The position numbers and the translations under genes were made by a program. A model generated the notes under the pieces. It saw nothing but the letters and a program-made list of their open reading frames with translations, did not search any database and was not told the origin of the DNA. Shown here in pieces: positions 11,133-21,305 of a stretch of 64,000 bases of DNA; position 1 is the stretch's first letter; each line of letters begins with the position of its first letter. Source of the DNA: Herbaspirillum sp. (GTDB lineage: Bacteria > Pseudomonadota > Gammaproteobacteria > Burkholderiales > Burkholderiaceae_D). Where the stretch lies: NCBI RefSeq assembly GCF_017744395.1, contig NZ_JAGIBI010000001.1, forward strand, positions 744,001-808,000, given 5' to 3'.

Positions 11133-11651
11133 TTACTTGGCCAGCTCTTTCAGCACCTTGTCGGTGATGTCGATACGCTTGCTGGCGTAAACGGCTTCCT
11201 GGAAGACGATATCGTACTTTTCGGCTTCGGCGATCTGGCGGATCACCTTATTGGTGCGCTCCAGCACCACAGCCAGTTCTTCGTTGCGGCGCTGGTTCAG
11301 GTCTTCGCGGAATTCACGCTGCTTGCGCTGGAATTCCTTGTCCAGGTCGGACAGATCGCGCTGGCGCTTGGCGCGGTCCGAATCCGACAGCACGGATGCG
11401 TCCTTGTCCAGCTTGTCCGACTGCGCCTTCAGGCGTGCGGCCATGTCCTGCAGTTCGCGGTCACGCTTGGCGAATTCCTGCTCCAGCTTGGTCTGCGCCG
11501 CCTTGGCCGGCGCCGCTTCGCGGAAGATGCGTTCGGTGCTGACAAAAGCGATCTTCGAGCCTTCCTGTGCGTGCGCGGCGGAAAAGCTCATCAAGCCGGC
11601 GGCCATCACGATGGCCTGCAGGGACAAAAACGATTTGGTCATGAACTTCAA
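11133..11651 (-). CDS. ompH: Periplasmic chaperone OmpH/Skp
   Basis: 172 residues from a TTG at 11651, or 169 from an ATG at 11642. I prefer the TTG because GGAG lies exactly 7 bases upstream of it. The signal peptide ends SFSAAHAQ. The mature protein is the all-helical Skp type (KIAFVSTERIFREAAPAK, then a long coiled coil rich in Glu/Lys/Arg/Gln, ending TDKVLKELAK). Skp trimers hold unfolded outer-membrane proteins for BamA, whose gene is directly upstream. Confidence 0.93.
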   Translation of the reverse strand: MKFMTKSFLSLQAIVMAAGLMSFSAAHAQEGSKIAFVSTERIFREAAPAKAAQTKLEQEFAKRDRELQDMAARLKAQSDKLDKDASVLSDSDRAKRQRDLSDLDKEFQRKQREFREDLNQRRNEELAVVLERTNKVIRQIAEAEKYDIVFQEAVYASKRIDITDKVLKELAK

Positions 11652-11699
11652 GGTTATTCTCCGTATTACAAAATTCAATCAGGCCTAACAAAAGCCGTT

Positions 11700-14075
11700 T
11701 TAGAAACCGGTGCCGAGCTGGAACTGGAAGGTCTGCGACTTGTCGCCATCCTTCAGGTTCAACGGCTTGCCGAAGCTCAGTTTCAAAGGACCGATCGGCG
11801 AGACCCAGCTGATGCCAACACCGGCCGAATAACGCAGGTCGTTGAACTTGATGTTCTGGCGGTCGGCGAAGACGTTGCCGCCGTCAAAGAACGTGAACCA
11901 GCGCAAGGTACGGTCCTGGCCGGAGCCCGGGAACGGGAATTGTAACTCGGCATTGGCGTAGAAACGAGACGCGCCGCCCATGGAGTCGCCGTATTGGTCC
12001 TTCAGGCTGCCCAGCGACGAGGCTTCGTAGCCACGCACGGTACCGATGCCGCCCGCATAGTAGTTCTTGAACACCGGGTAAGGCTTGGCGCCGATGCCGC
12101 GGCCGTAGTCCAGTTCGCCATTCAGCGCCAACGTCACCGCCTTGCTGAAGAACGGCTGGAAGTACTGGTGCTGGTAGCTGGCGCGATAGTACTTCAGCGT
12201 ACCCACCACCGATGTTTCCAGGTTGGCGCGCATGTACTGGCCAGTCGTCGGCACCAGCGCGCTGTCGCGGCCGTCGCGCTGCCATGCCACGGTCAGCGGG
12301 AAACTGGTGGTGCGGGCATTGCCGATGCCGCAATTGTTAGTAGCCGAAGTCACGTCGCAGCCGACGCCACCTACACCGCTGAAATCGCGCACGTACTGGC
12401 GATACAGCGAGGGGCTGGTATTGTCGGTACTGACGTCGGTATTTTCAACGCCCACGCCGAAGAACACACGATCCAACTCCGAGAACGGCACGCCGAACTT
12501 GATGCTGCCACCCAGCGTCTTGACGCGATAATCACCGGTCGCATATGTCGAGGGGCGAATCGTGCGCAAATAGACTTCGTAGGTGCGGCTGATACCGTCA
12601 TCTGTGAAATACGGGTTGGTGGTCGACACAGCGATCGTACGGTAGCGCGAACTGGTATTGACTTCCACGCCGATGGTATTGCCGCTGCCGAACGCGTTTT
12701 CCTGCGAAATCGAGCCGGTCAGGCTGAGCTTGTCCGATTGCGAGAAGCCGGCGCCGACCATGATGTTGCCGGTCGGTTTTTCTTCCACCTTCATGTTGAC
12801 GTCGACCTGGTCGGTAGTGCCCGGGACTTCCGGCGTTTCGAGCGTGACTTCCTTGAAGTAGCCCAGGCGGTCCACGCGGTCGCGGGACAGCTTGATCTTC
12901 TCGCCGTCATACCAGGAGTCCTCGAACTGGCGGAATTCGCGGCGGATGACTTCATCGCGGGTCTTGGTATTGCCGGCAATATTGACGTGGCGCACATACA
13001 CGCGCTTACCCGGGTCGACCATGATGGTGAAGGCGACTTCCTTCTTCTCGCGGTCGACATTCGGGTTGGCGTTGACGTTGGCAAACGCGTAGCCGAAATT
13101 GCCCAGGCGTTCGCCGATCTTCTTGGTGCTGTCGGTCAGCTTGGCGCCGGAATAGACATCGCCGGGCTTCAGCTGTACCAGCGAAGTCAGCTCCTTCTCC
13201 ATGCCGAACATCTCGCCTTCGAGCTTGACGCCGGAGACGGTGTACTTCTCGCCTTCCTTGATGTTGACGGTGATGTAGATGTCCTTCTTGTCCGGCGTGA
13301 TCGACACCTGGGTAGATTCGACCTGCATCTCCAGGTAGCCGCGGTCCAGGTAATACGAGCGCAGGGTCTCGATGTCGCCCTGCAGCTTTTCCTTGGAATA
13401 CTGGTCGGCCTTGGTGTACCAGGTGAACCAGCCGGGCGTGGTCAGCTTGATCTGGTCGCGCAGCTTGCTGTCGGAAAACACCTTGTTGCCGACGAAATTG
13501 ATCTGCTTGATGCGCGAGACCTCGCCCTCGTCCACCGTGAAGCTGATCGCCACGCGGTTGCGCTCGACCGGGGTCACGGTAGTCGACACCTTGGCGCCAT
13601 ACAGGCCGCGTGACAGGTATTGGCGCTTCAGCTCCTGCTCGGCGCGGTCAACCTGCGAGCGGTCGAAAATGCGGGATTCGGCAACACCGATTTCTTTGAG
13701 CGCCTTGGTCAGCTGTTCCTTGTCGAATTCCTTGATGCCGGAGAAGTCGACGCTGGCGATGGCCGGACGTTCGACCACCTGCACCACCAGCACGTCGCCT
13801 TCGGATTCGATGCGCACGTCGCGGAAGAACCCGGTGGCGTACAGCGCCTTGATCGCCGCCGTGCCTTTCTCATCGGTGAAGGTGTCGCCCACGCGTACCG
13901 GCAGGTAGCTGAAGACGGTACCGGCTTCGGTACGCTGGATGCCCTCGACGCGGATGTCCTTGACCACGAACGGCGTCACCGCCATGGCTTGGCTGGAGCA
14001 CAAGGCGAATGCGGCTGCGGCGATCAGGCGACGGGAAAAGGTCGGAATGGGATGGTACGCAGGGTGTATTTTCAT
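11700..14075 (-). CDS. bamA: Outer membrane protein assembly factor BamA
   Basis: 791 residues. It has a signal peptide (cleavage after SSQAMA), five POTRA domains (about residues 35-430, first one FVVKDIRVEGIQRTEAGTVF) and a 16-strand barrel (about 440-791) ending in the Phe-terminated FQLGTGF. The L6 loop motif VRGY is present near residue 678. BamA inserts beta-barrel proteins, including TpsB-type transporters such as the one encoded at 32848, into the outer membrane. It is flanked by rseP and ompH, the usual order. Confidence 0.97.
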   Translation of the reverse strand: MKIHPAYHPIPTFSRRLIAAAAFALCSSQAMAVTPFVVKDIRVEGIQRTEAGTVFSYLPVRVGDTFTDEKGTAAIKALYATGFFRDVRIESEGDVLVVQVVERPAIASVDFSGIKEFDKEQLTKALKEIGVAESRIFDRSQVDRAEQELKRQYLSRGLYGAKVSTTVTPVERNRVAISFTVDEGEVSRIKQINFVGNKVFSDSKLRDQIKLTTPGWFTWYTKADQYSKEKLQGDIETLRSYYLDRGYLEMQVESTQVSITPDKKDIYITVNIKEGEKYTVSGVKLEGEMFGMEKELTSLVQLKPGDVYSGAKLTDSTKKIGERLGNFGYAFANVNANPNVDREKKEVAFTIMVDPGKRVYVRHVNIAGNTKTRDEVIRREFRQFEDSWYDGEKIKLSRDRVDRLGYFKEVTLETPEVPGTTDQVDVNMKVEEKPTGNIMVGAGFSQSDKLSLTGSISQENAFGSGNTIGVEVNTSSRYRTIAVSTTNPYFTDDGISRTYEVYLRTIRPSTYATGDYRVKTLGGSIKFGVPFSELDRVFFGVGVENTDVSTDNTSPSLYRQYVRDFSGVGGVGCDVTSATNNCGIGNARTTSFPLTVAWQRDGRDSALVPTTGQYMRANLETSVVGTLKYYRASYQHQYFQPFFSKAVTLALNGELDYGRGIGAKPYPVFKNYYAGGIGTVRGYEASSLGSLKDQYGDSMGGASRFYANAELQFPFPGSGQDRTLRWFTFFDGGNVFADRQNIKFNDLRYSAGVGISWVSPIGPLKLSFGKPLNLKDGDKSQTFQFQLGTGF

Positions 14076-14144
14076 CTATCGTTCATCAACAGTGTTTTCG
14101 CCGCGGCACTGCCTGACAAGATGCTGGCAAGCAATTGAAAACGG

Positions 14145-14174
14145 ATTATTGTTCCATTGCCAATTGCTTAACAA
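14145..14174 (-). promoter_or_regulatory. Sigma-70-type promoter candidate for bamA
   Basis: On the minus strand TTGTTA, an 18-base spacer and AATAAT (4/6 and 5/6 matches) lie about 70-100 bases upstream of the bamA ATG, in the 192-base rseP-bamA gap. A nearby GGAAC was checked for sigma-E spacing and does not fit. Confidence 0.45.
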
Positions 14175-14267
14175 CTGCCATGGGGGATTGGCCGGCAAAT
14201 GTAAAAAATCCGGTCTTTCTTGCAAGCCTTGGCGATTTGACCCGCCAATGCCCGCAACAGCCCGGAT

Positions 14268-15641
14268 CTATCCTTGAAACATCAGGCGCACAATGTCGTT
14301 GAATGCAGCTACGAGCATCAGTGCCATCAGTATTCCCAGGCCGGCGCGCTGCGCGATTTCCCCAAACCGCTCGGAAACGGGCCGCCCTGTCAAAATCTCC
14401 AGCGCATAATACAGCAAATGACCGCCATCTAAAACCGGGATCGGCAAGAGATTCATCACGCCCAGGCTGATACTGATGAAAGCCAGGAAGCTGAGATAGC
14501 TGACCAGGCCGACGCGGGCGGTCTGGCCGGCATAATCGGCGATGGTGATCGGGCCGGTAATGTTCTTCCACGAGACCTGGCCGACAACCATCTTGCCGAT
14601 CATCTTGAGCGTCATGACACTGGTGTCCCAGGTGCGGCGAGCACCCTTGGCCACCGCTTCCAGCGGGCCGTCGCTGATGGTCGCCATCTCGGGTGCCAGC
14701 GGCACCTCGACCTTGATGCGGCCGATCCGCTTGCCGGATGCCTCATCGTCGATGCCGTCGGGCACGACTTCCGCATCGAAAGCCACAGCGCCCCGCATAC
14801 CATGCAGCATCAGGCGCTTGCCGGCAGATTCGCGCACCTTCTCAACGAACGCCAAGCCATCCTGAACCGGCTCCCCATCGATCGCGAGGATCTTGTCGCC
14901 AGTCTGCAGGCCGGCCGCTTTGGCCGGACCGTCGAGAATCTTGCCCAGCACCGCCGGCGGCCGGGCCAGCGCCAGGCCCAGCTTGGACAGGAAATCGCCT
15001 TCAAGGTCGCTGCTGCCGATATCGTTCAGGCGCAGCGTAACGGTATTGAGGAGCTTGCCCTGTCCGTTCGGATTGGGATGTTCGACATCGATGCGGGCAT
15101 CGGCCTTTTCCAGCACCAGTTGCATCAGCTTCCAGCGCACCTCGGACCAGACATGCACCGGCTCGCCATTGATGGCCGTGATGCGGTCGCCGCCTCGCAG
15201 GCCGGACTGGTAGGCCGCCGTCTGCTCCGCCGCCACGCGCAACGTCGGCACCGGTTCGGGCACGCCATGCATGTACAGGCCGGCGAACAGCAGGATCGCC
15301 AACAGGAAATTGGCCGCCGGGCCGGCCGCCACGATGGCGATGCGCCGCCACACCGACTGGCGGGTGAATTCGCGCTTGAGGTCTTCTTCGGGAATGCCGT
15401 CCAGGTCCTGCTCGCGCGCGTCGAGCATCTTGACGTAGCCGCCCAGCGGCAGGATGGACAGCGCCCATTCGGTCTGGTCCCGGCCGAACCGGCGCGACCA
15501 GACGATGCGCCCCATCCCGACCGAAAAGCGCAACACCTTGACGCCGCACCAGCGGGCCACCAGGTAGTGGCCCAGCTCATGCACCACCACCAGCGTGCCC
15601 AGCGCGACAAAAAAGGCTATCAGGGTATGCAACAGCGTCAT
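14268..15641 (-). CDS. rseP: Site-2 intramembrane zinc metalloprotease RseP
   Basis: 457 residues. The HELGH zinc motif is in the first membrane helix (His21, Glu22, His25). Two PDZ domains follow (about 115-300, with [20 protein letters not shown] and [18 protein letters not shown]). The second metal-binding segment [16 protein letters not shown] is near the C-terminus. RseP cleaves anti-sigma factors such as RseA and remnant signal peptides in the inner membrane. Its start overlaps the dxr stop by 4 bases (ATGA), so the pair is translationally coupled. Confidence 0.96.
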   Translation of the reverse strand: MTLLHTLIAFFVALGTLVVVHELGHYLVARWCGVKVLRFSVGMGRIVWSRRFGRDQTEWALSILPLGGYVKMLDAREQDLDGIPEEDLKREFTRQSVWRRIAIVAAGPAANFLLAILLFAGLYMHGVPEPVPTLRVAAEQTAAYQSGLRGGDRITAINGEPVHVWSEVRWKLMQLVLEKADARIDVEHPNPNGQGKLLNTVTLRLNDIGSSDLEGDFLSKLGLALARPPAVLGKILDGPAKAAGLQTGDKILAIDGEPVQDGLAFVEKVRESAGKRLMLHGMRGAVAFDAEVVPDGIDDEASGKRIGRIKVEVPLAPEMATISDGPLEAVAKGARRTWDTSVMTLKMIGKMVVGQVSWKNITGPITIADYAGQTARVGLVSYLSFLAFISISLGVMNLLPIPVLDGGHLLYYALEILTGRPVSERFGEIAQRAGLGILMALMLVAAFNDIVRLMFQG

Positions 15642-16810
15642 TGTGAAATCAAGGCCTCGGCATGGGCGCGGGCGGCGGCATCCTGCTCCAGCAGCGTGCC
15701 GACATCCGCCGCCTGCCGGTTGGGAATCGCGGACATTACCCGCTGGATCAACTGGTCGATCATCCTGAATCCGATCTTGCGGTCGAGGAAGGCTTGCACG
15801 GCGACCTCGTTGGCGGCGTTGAGCACCGCCGCCAGCGTACCGCCGGCCCGCAAGGCATCATACGCCAGTTTCAGGCAGGGGAAACGGCCGAAGTCGGGCT
15901 GGCTGAACGACAACTGGGCAATCTGCGCCAGGTCCAGCGGCGCCACGCCCGATGCGATGCGGTCGGGATAGGCCAGGGCCGAGGCAATCGGGGTGCGCAT
16001 GTCCGGATTGCCCAGTTGCGCAAGCACAGAGCCGTCGGAATACGACACCATCGAGTGGATCACGCTCTGCGGGTGGATCACCACTTCTATTTTGTCCGCC
16101 GGCGCGCCGAACAGCCAGTGCGCCTCGATCACTTCCAGCCCCTTGTTCATCATGGTAGCCGAATCGACCGAAATCTTGCGCCCCATCACCCACTTCGGAT
16201 GGGCGACTGCCTCCTCCACGGTGACCGCGTCGAGCGTGGCGACATCGCGCGTGAGGAACGGGCCGCCGGATGCGGTCAGCAGGATCTTTTCCACCCCATG
16301 CGCCGGCATCGAACGGGTATAGCCCGGCGGCAGGCACTGGAAGATGGCATTGTGTTCGCTGTCGATGGGCAGCAGGCTGGCGCCATGCGCGGCCACCGCA
16401 TCCATCAGCAGTTGGCCGGAAATGACCAGCGCTTCCTTGTTGGCCAGCAGGATCTTCTTGCCGGCCCTGGCCGCGGCCAGGGTCGATGCCAGCCCCGCCG
16501 CGCCGACGATGGCGGCCATCACCATATCGCAGCCCGGCGCCGATGCGATATCGCATAGCGCCTCGGGGCCGTAGGCCACTTCGGTCGGCAGGCCCTTGGC
16601 GCGCAACAGGCCATTCAACTCGCCGGCCGCCGCCGCCGACCCCACCACCGCCACCTGCGGACGGAAGCTTTCGCACTGCGCCGCCAGTTCCGCTACCCGC
16701 GAATGGGCGCTCAGGGCATAGACGCGGTAACGGTCAGGATGACGCGCGATGACGTCGAGGGTGGAAACGCCGATGGAACCGGTGGAGCCGAGGATACTGA
16801 TGGACTGCAT
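15638..16810 (-). CDS. dxr: 1-deoxy-D-xylulose 5-phosphate reductoisomerase
   Basis: 390 residues. Dxr (IspC) makes 2-C-methylerythritol 4-phosphate, the committed step of the non-mevalonate isoprenoid pathway. The NADPH site [18 protein letters not shown] is at the N-terminus. [25 protein letters not shown] and [20 protein letters not shown] carry the metal and substrate residues, and [12 protein letters not shown] lies near the end. It lies between cdsA (30-base gap) and rseP, so isoprenoid, phospholipid and envelope genes share an operon. Confidence 0.97.
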   Translation of the reverse strand: MQSISILGSTGSIGVSTLDVIARHPDRYRVYALSAHSRVAELAAQCESFRPQVAVVGSAAAAGELNGLLRAKGLPTEVAYGPEALCDIASAPGCDMVMAAIVGAAGLASTLAAARAGKKILLANKEALVISGQLLMDAVAAHGASLLPIDSEHNAIFQCLPPGYTRSMPAHGVEKILLTASGGPFLTRDVATLDAVTVEEAVAHPKWVMGRKISVDSATMMNKGLEVIEAHWLFGAPADKIEVVIHPQSVIHSMVSYSDGSVLAQLGNPDMRTPIASALAYPDRIASGVAPLDLAQIAQLSFSQPDFGRFPCLKLAYDALRAGGTLAAVLNAANEVAVQAFLDRKIGFRMIDQLIQRVMSAIPNRQAADVGTLLEQDAAARAHAEALISQ

Positions 16811-16840
16811 GGGATTTCCGGATTCGTTAGTTCAAGACGC

Positions 16841-17668
16841 TCAGGCTGCCGCCAGCCAGAGGTCGATCAGCGCCGCCAGCGGCAGCACCGGGATAAGCGC
16901 ATCGATACGGTCCAGCACGCCGCCGTGGCCCGGCAGCAGGTTGCTGCTGTCCTTCATGCCGGCGCGGCGCTTGAGCTGCGACTCGAACAGGTCGCCCACC
17001 ACGCTGGCCACGACCATCACGCTCAGCGCGGCCACGAAGCCGGGCCAGCCCCAGCGCTCATACAGGTGCAACTGGAAAGTCTCGCCCAGGCCGACCGACA
17101 TCGCCACCGCGGCCGAAATCACCAGCACCGCCAGCCAGCCGCCGATGGCGCCCTCCCAGGACTTGCCGGGGGAAATCGAGGGCGCCAGCTTGTGGCGGCC
17201 GAACCCCTTGCCGGCGAAATAGGCGCCGATATCAGCCACCCAGACCACCGCCATCACCGACAGCAGATATAGCGGCGAACGCTGGAACAGGTCGACGATG
17301 GCGACAAAGCAGCCCAGGATGGAGAGCATGTAAGTGCCGTTGAGCAGCCGGTTGGCGAACGCCTCGGCCTTGGGCAAGCCAAGCCCCAGCGCCGGCGCGA
17401 AACGTATCGCCCACAGCACCACGCACAGGACATACAGCGGGCGCACGCTGGGCAAGCCGCTGAAGAACAGGATCACGCTGAACGCCAGCGTCCACACCAC
17501 GGCCCATACGGCGGGACGCGGACTCTTGAACAGGCGGAAACATTCCCAGGCGCCGGCGGCGAAGAACACCAGCACCGCCATCGCAAACGCGGGGAAATAA
17601 TCGAAATACAGGATCGGCAACAGGATTGCCAGCAGGATCAACGCCGTGATGACACGCGTCTTGAGCAT
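16841..17668 (-). CDS. cdsA: Phosphatidate cytidylyltransferase
   Basis: 275 residues, starting at an ATG that shares one base with the uppS stop (TGATG). CdsA makes CDP-diacylglycerol from phosphatidate and CTP, the entry point of phospholipid synthesis. It is hydrophobic throughout, with about seven or eight membrane helices. The family signature is near the C-terminus: SPGKSWEGAIGG, then GDLFESQLKRRAGMKDSS and LPGHGGVLDRIDAL. The same frame stays open for 311 codons upstream, but that part only mirrors uppS. Confidence 0.95.
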   Translation of the reverse strand: MLKTRVITALILLAILLPILYFDYFPAFAMAVLVFFAAGAWECFRLFKSPRPAVWAVVWTLAFSVILFFSGLPSVRPLYVLCVVLWAIRFAPALGLGLPKAEAFANRLLNGTYMLSILGCFVAIVDLFQRSPLYLLSVMAVVWVADIGAYFAGKGFGRHKLAPSISPGKSWEGAIGGWLAVLVISAAVAMSVGLGETFQLHLYERWGWPGFVAALSVMVVASVVGDLFESQLKRRAGMKDSSNLLPGHGGVLDRIDALIPVLPLAALIDLWLAAA

Positions 17669-18426
17669 CAGGAAGCCTTTTTCTGGTCCAGCACTTGCGC
17701 GCTGGTGCGCCCGAAGCGGCGCTCGCGTTGTTGGTACGAGGCAATGGCCAGGTCGAGTGCCGCGGCATCGAAGTCCGGCCAAAAGGTATCGGTGAAATAC
17801 AGCTCGCTGTACGCCAGCTGCCACAGCAGGAAATTGGAAATGCGCTGTTCGCCGCCGGTGCGGATGAACAGGTCCGGTTCGGGCGCATAGGCCATCGCCA
17901 GGTAGGGCGCCAGTTGCTCTTCGGAAAAATCGTGGACACCGGGATTGTCCCTGACCATACCCGACACCGCCTGCATCACATCCCAGCGGCCGCCGTAGTT
18001 GGCGCAGACGGTGAGCGTCAGGCGGCTGTTGCCGGCGGTCTGCGCCTCGGCCCGCTGCGCCATCTCCTGCAGCTTGGGGTCGAAACGGCTCATGTCGCCA
18101 ACGATCTTGAGGCGGATGCCGTTGGCCGCCATCTTGCCGACTTCGCGCTCCAGCACCGTCATGAACAGGCGCATCAGCACCGAGACTTCGTCGGCGGGAC
18201 GGCGCCAGTTCTCCGAACTGAATGCGAACAGGGTCAGAAATTCGACGCCGCGCGCGGCGCAGGCCTCGACGATGGAACGCACCGCATCCACGCCCTTGGC
18301 GTGGCCCGCCACGCGCGGCAGGAAACGTTTGGTTGCCCAACGCCCGTTGCCGTCCATGATGATGGCAACATGACGCGGAACCGCGGAAATGTCCGGAACC
18401 GCAAGAGTTGAGCTTTGATGCTTCAT
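17668..18426 (-). CDS. uppS: Isoprenyl transferase (undecaprenyl diphosphate synthase)
   Basis: 252 residues. UppS condenses farnesyl diphosphate with isopentenyl diphosphates to make the C55 carrier for peptidoglycan and O-antigen. Conserved blocks are [16 protein letters not shown] (catalytic Asp25), [11 protein letters not shown], and [20 protein letters not shown] with [10 protein letters not shown]. First gene of the uppS-cdsA-dxr-rseP run, preceded by its own promoter candidate at 18465-18494. Confidence 0.97.
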   Translation of the reverse strand: MKHQSSTLAVPDISAVPRHVAIIMDGNGRWATKRFLPRVAGHAKGVDAVRSIVEACAARGVEFLTLFAFSSENWRRPADEVSVLMRLFMTVLEREVGKMAANGIRLKIVGDMSRFDPKLQEMAQRAEAQTAGNSRLTLTVCANYGGRWDVMQAVSGMVRDNPGVHDFSEEQLAPYLAMAYAPEPDLFIRTGGEQRISNFLLWQLAYSELYFTDTFWPDFDAAALDLAIASYQQRERRFGRTSAQVLDQKKAS

Positions 18427-18464
18427 GAAAATTATTTAGTGCATTGATGGCGTTCGGCCGCACC

Positions 18465-18494
18465 ATAGTAGCGCGGCCAGGGAAACTTTGACAA
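18465..18494 (-). promoter_or_regulatory. Sigma-70-type promoter for uppS-cdsA-dxr-rseP
   Basis: On the minus strand TTGTCA (5/6), an 18-base spacer and TACTAT (4/6) lie 39 bases upstream of the uppS ATG in the 192-base frr-uppS gap. Confidence 0.5.
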
Positions 18495-18618
18495 ACCGGG
18501 GAACCGGGCATCTTCCCGCCCCCGTCGGCCGCTCCGCCGCACCTTTCCTTTGGGTGTTGTTGCTGCGGCATGCGGCGCCGTGCGACGACAACCGCATGCA
18601 AGTCCTGCCCGACGGCAT

Positions 18619-19179
18619 TTACACCGTCATCACTTCCTTTTCCTTCTCGCCCACCAGCTTGTCGATCTCGGCGACGAACTTGTCGGTCAGCTTCTGGATT
18701 TCGTCCTGGCCGCGGCGCTCGTCGTCTTCCGACGCCACCTTGTCCTTGACCAGCTTCTTCAGGCTTTCATTGCCTTCGCGACGGATGTTGCGGATCGCGA
18801 TCTTGGCATCTTCGGCCTCGCCCTTGACCAGCTTGACCATTTCCTTGCGGCGTTCTTCGGTCAGCGGCGGCATCGGCACGCGGATCAGGTCGCCGTGGGT
18901 GGCCGGGTTCAGGCCGAGGTCGGATTCGCGGATGGCCTTTTCCACCACGGCCACCATTTTCTTCTCGTACGGCTGCACACCAATGGTGCGGGCGTCGATC
19001 AGAGTCACGTTGGCCACTTGCGACAGGCCGGTCGGGCTGCCGTAGTACTCCACCATCACCTGGTCCAGCAGGCCGGTATGGGCGCGGCCGGTACGGACCT
19101 TGGCCAGGTTGGCCTTCAGGGTCTCGATCGACTTGCCCATCTTTTGTTCACTGTTCTTCTTGACGTCAGCGACACTCAT
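18619..19179 (-). CDS. frr: Ribosome recycling factor
   Basis: 186 residues, the typical length. Frr works with EF-G to split post-termination ribosomes. It has the three-helix tRNA-mimic shape, with [39 protein letters not shown], and [18 protein letters not shown]. The C-terminal helix ends in [11 protein letters not shown]. It follows pyrH by 109 bases; that gap holds a small CAATGC-GGGG-GCATTG hairpin (19227-19242). An AGGAGAGC ribosome site precedes the start. Confidence 0.97.
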   Translation of the reverse strand: MSVADVKKNSEQKMGKSIETLKANLAKVRTGRAHTGLLDQVMVEYYGSPTGLSQVANVTLIDARTIGVQPYEKKMVAVVEKAIRESDLGLNPATHGDLIRVPMPPLTEERRKEMVKLVKGEAEDAKIAIRNIRREGNESLKKLVKDKVASEDDERRGQDEIQKLTDKFVAEIDKLVGEKEKEVMTV

Positions 19180-19288
19180 GCTGCTCTCCTAATCTGATGC
19201 AATAACTTGTCTTGAATGCAAATGCCCAATGCGGGGGCATTGTAAACGGGAATACCGGCGCATGGCCGGTTTGCTTGCGGGCCGGGAC

Positions 19289-20005
19289 TCAGACGTGCAC
19301 CAAGGTGCCTTCGTCTTCGCCCATCACGACGCGCTTCAAGGCGCCCGGCTTGACGATCGAGAACACCTTGATCGGCAGCTTCTGGTCGCGGCACAGCGCG
19401 AACGCGGTGGCGTCCATCACCTGCAGGTGCTTGGCGATGGCCTCGTCGAACGAGATCGCCGCATAGCGGGTGGCCGACGGATCCTTCTTCGGATCGGCGG
19501 TGTACACGCCATCCACCTTGGTGGCCTTGAGCACGATCTGCGCGCCGATTTCCGAACCGCGCAGCGCCGCCGCGGTGTCGGTGGTGAAGAACGGGTTGCC
19601 GGTGCCGGCGGCGAACACCACGATCTTGCCCTCTTCCAGGTACTGCAGCGCCTTGGGGCGCACATAGGGCTCGACCACCTGTTCGATGCCGATGGCCGAC
19701 ATCACGCGGGCGGTCATGCCGGCCTGGCGCATGGCGTCGGCCAGCGCCAGCGAGTTCATGACGGTGGCCAGCATGCCCATGTAGTCGGCGGTCGCGCGAT
19801 CCATGCCTTGCGCACCGGGCGCCACGCCGCGGAAGATATTGCCGCCGCCGATCACGATGGCCAGTTCGACCCCCAGTTTGCTGATTTCTGCCACATCCGC
19901 GACCATGCGTTCGATGGTCGCGCGATTGATACCGTAGGCGTCGTCGCCCATCAGTGCTTCGCCGGAAAGTTTGAGGAGTACGCGCTTGTAAGCAGGTGTT
20001 GTCAT
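19289..20005 (-). CDS. pyrH: UMP kinase
   Basis: 238 residues. PyrH phosphorylates UMP to UDP and is allosterically controlled by GTP and UTP. The amino acid kinase fold is clear: [20 protein letters not shown] at the N-terminus, [33 protein letters not shown], and the [20 protein letters not shown] block. [16 protein letters not shown] lies in the nucleotide half. It stands between tsf and frr as in most bacteria, but a terminator separates it from tsf. Confidence 0.97.
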   Translation of the reverse strand: MTTPAYKRVLLKLSGEALMGDDAYGINRATIERMVADVAEISKLGVELAIVIGGGNIFRGVAPGAQGMDRATADYMGMLATVMNSLALADAMRQAGMTARVMSAIGIEQVVEPYVRPKALQYLEEGKIVVFAAGTGNPFFTTDTAAALRGSEIGAQIVLKATKVDGVYTADPKKDPSATRYAAISFDEAIAKHLQVMDATAFALCRDQKLPIKVFSIVKPGALKRVVMGEDEGTLVHV

Positions 20006-20238
20006 TGCAGGGCTCCGTGTTCTATCCGATTTGAATTATTGCTTGTCGATTGGCCCGCACGCTTCTTCGCATCGGCGGGATGGCGCGCTCCCCATGCGAA
20101 AATGCGGGCACTTGCATGCCGTTACTGCTGCGCCAGTGTTGCATACTACTTGATCCGCACCTGCCGCCGCTTCACCCCGTGGACCGGGCAAAACCATGAC
20201 AATAGATGCCGCCCGCCCCAAAAGTTCCGGCCGGGCTT

Positions 20239-20265
20239 AAAAAAACGGGCCTCTCGGCCCGCTTT
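20239..20265 (-). terminator. Intrinsic terminator after tsf
   Basis: Read on the minus strand, GCGGGCC-GAGA-GGCCCG is followed by seven T. It begins just after the tsf stop, so rpsB-tsf transcription should mostly end here and pyrH probably has its own promoter in the 20006-20238 gap, where I see no clear consensus match. Confidence 0.85.
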
Positions 20266-20278
20266 CTTCTTACCACGC

Positions 20279-21166
20279 TTACTGCGCTTGTTTCGCTGCA
20301 GCCACTTGCGCTGCCACTTCGGCGGCGAAGTCGTCCTGCTTCTTCTCGATGCCCTCGCCCACCACGTACATCACGAACGACTTGACGGTGGAGTTGGTAG
20401 CCTTGAGCATCTGCTCGACGCTTTGCTTGTCGTTCTTCACGAAAGCCTGGTTGAACAGCGACACTTCCTTCAGGTACTTCTGCACCGAGCCTTCGACCAT
20501 CTTGGCGACGATATCGGCCGGCTTGCCGGATTCTGCAGCCTTCAGGGACGCGACCGAACGCTCCTTCTCGATCAGGTCGGCAGGCACTTGCTCGGCCGAC
20601 AGGGCGACCGGCTTCATGGCGGCGATATGCATCGCCACGTCCTTGCCGACTTGCACGTCGGCGCCGTCGAACTCGACGACCACGCCGATACGGGTGCCGT
20701 GCAGGTAGGACACCAGCTTGGCAGCCGATTCAAAGCGCTGGAAGCGGCGGAACGACATGTTTTCGCCGATGCGGCCGATCAGTTCGGTACGCAGTTCTTC
20801 CAGGGTCTTGCCGTCGGGCAGCTTGCAGGCGCCCAGCGCGGCCACGTCGGCCGGGTTCTGCTCGGCGACCAGCTTGGCGGCGGCTTCGGCCAGGCCGATG
20901 AATTCTTCGTTCTTGGTCACGAAGTCGGTTTCGCAGTTGACTTCGATCAGCGCGCCGACGTTGCCGCTGATGTAGGTCGCGACCACGCCTTCGGCGGTGA
21001 TGCGCGAGGAAGCCTTGGAAGCCTTGCTGCCCAGCTTGACGCGCAGGATCTCTTCAGCCTTGACCAGATCGCCTTCGGCTTCGGTCAGCGCCTTCTTGCA
21101 TTCCATCATCGGCGCGTCGGTCTTTGCGCGCAGTTCGCCCACCATTGCTGCGGTAATTGCCGCCAT
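20279..21166 (-). CDS. tsf: Elongation factor Ts
   Basis: 295 residues. EF-Ts is the guanine nucleotide exchange factor for EF-Tu. The N-terminal UBA-like module ([20 protein letters not shown] then [14 protein letters not shown]) and the [19 protein letters not shown] signature are intact, followed by the two core subdomains and the coiled-coil tip. It follows rpsB with 139 bases between, which contain a terminator-like hairpin. Confidence 0.97.
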   Translation of the reverse strand: MAAITAAMVGELRAKTDAPMMECKKALTEAEGDLVKAEEILRVKLGSKASKASSRITAEGVVATYISGNVGALIEVNCETDFVTKNEEFIGLAEAAAKLVAEQNPADVAALGACKLPDGKTLEELRTELIGRIGENMSFRRFQRFESAAKLVSYLHGTRIGVVVEFDGADVQVGKDVAMHIAAMKPVALSAEQVPADLIEKERSVASLKAAESGKPADIVAKMVEGSVQKYLKEVSLFNQAFVKNDKQSVEQMLKATNSTVKSFVMYVVGEGIEKKQDDFAAEVAAQVAAAKQAQ

Positions 21167-21240
21167 ACTATTCTCCTGACTTGATGGCGCGCCGCCCGCG
21201 GCAACGCGCCTTAATCCAAAATTAGTCCAAAAATCAACTC

Positions 21241-21282
21241 AAAAAAAAGGGGCCACTGCGCGTATCGCTGTCACCCCTTTTT
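21241..21282 (-). terminator. Terminator-like hairpin between rpsB and tsf
   Basis: On the minus strand AAAAAGGGG pairs with CCCCTTTTT, with a small inner GCG-ATA-CGC stem, and the 3' arm runs into eight T. It lies in the rpsB-tsf gap. Probably partial termination, which would lower tsf relative to rpsB expression. Confidence 0.65.
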
Positions 21283-21305
21283 GTACTGCACCAGCGAAAG
21301 CGGAA

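Noticed and set aside
14120-14150. Sigma-E promoter in front of bamA
   Set aside because: GGAAC is present, but the TCAA that could serve as -10 is about 5 bases too close for the usual spacing.
17669-18601. N-terminal extension of cdsA by 311 codons
   Set aside because: The added part lies over uppS in another frame and is Arg/Gly-rich nonsense; the TGATG overlap gives a good internal start.
20036-20221. 61-codon frame between pyrH and tsf
   Set aside because: No homology, no ribosome site; it occupies the pyrH leader and upstream region.
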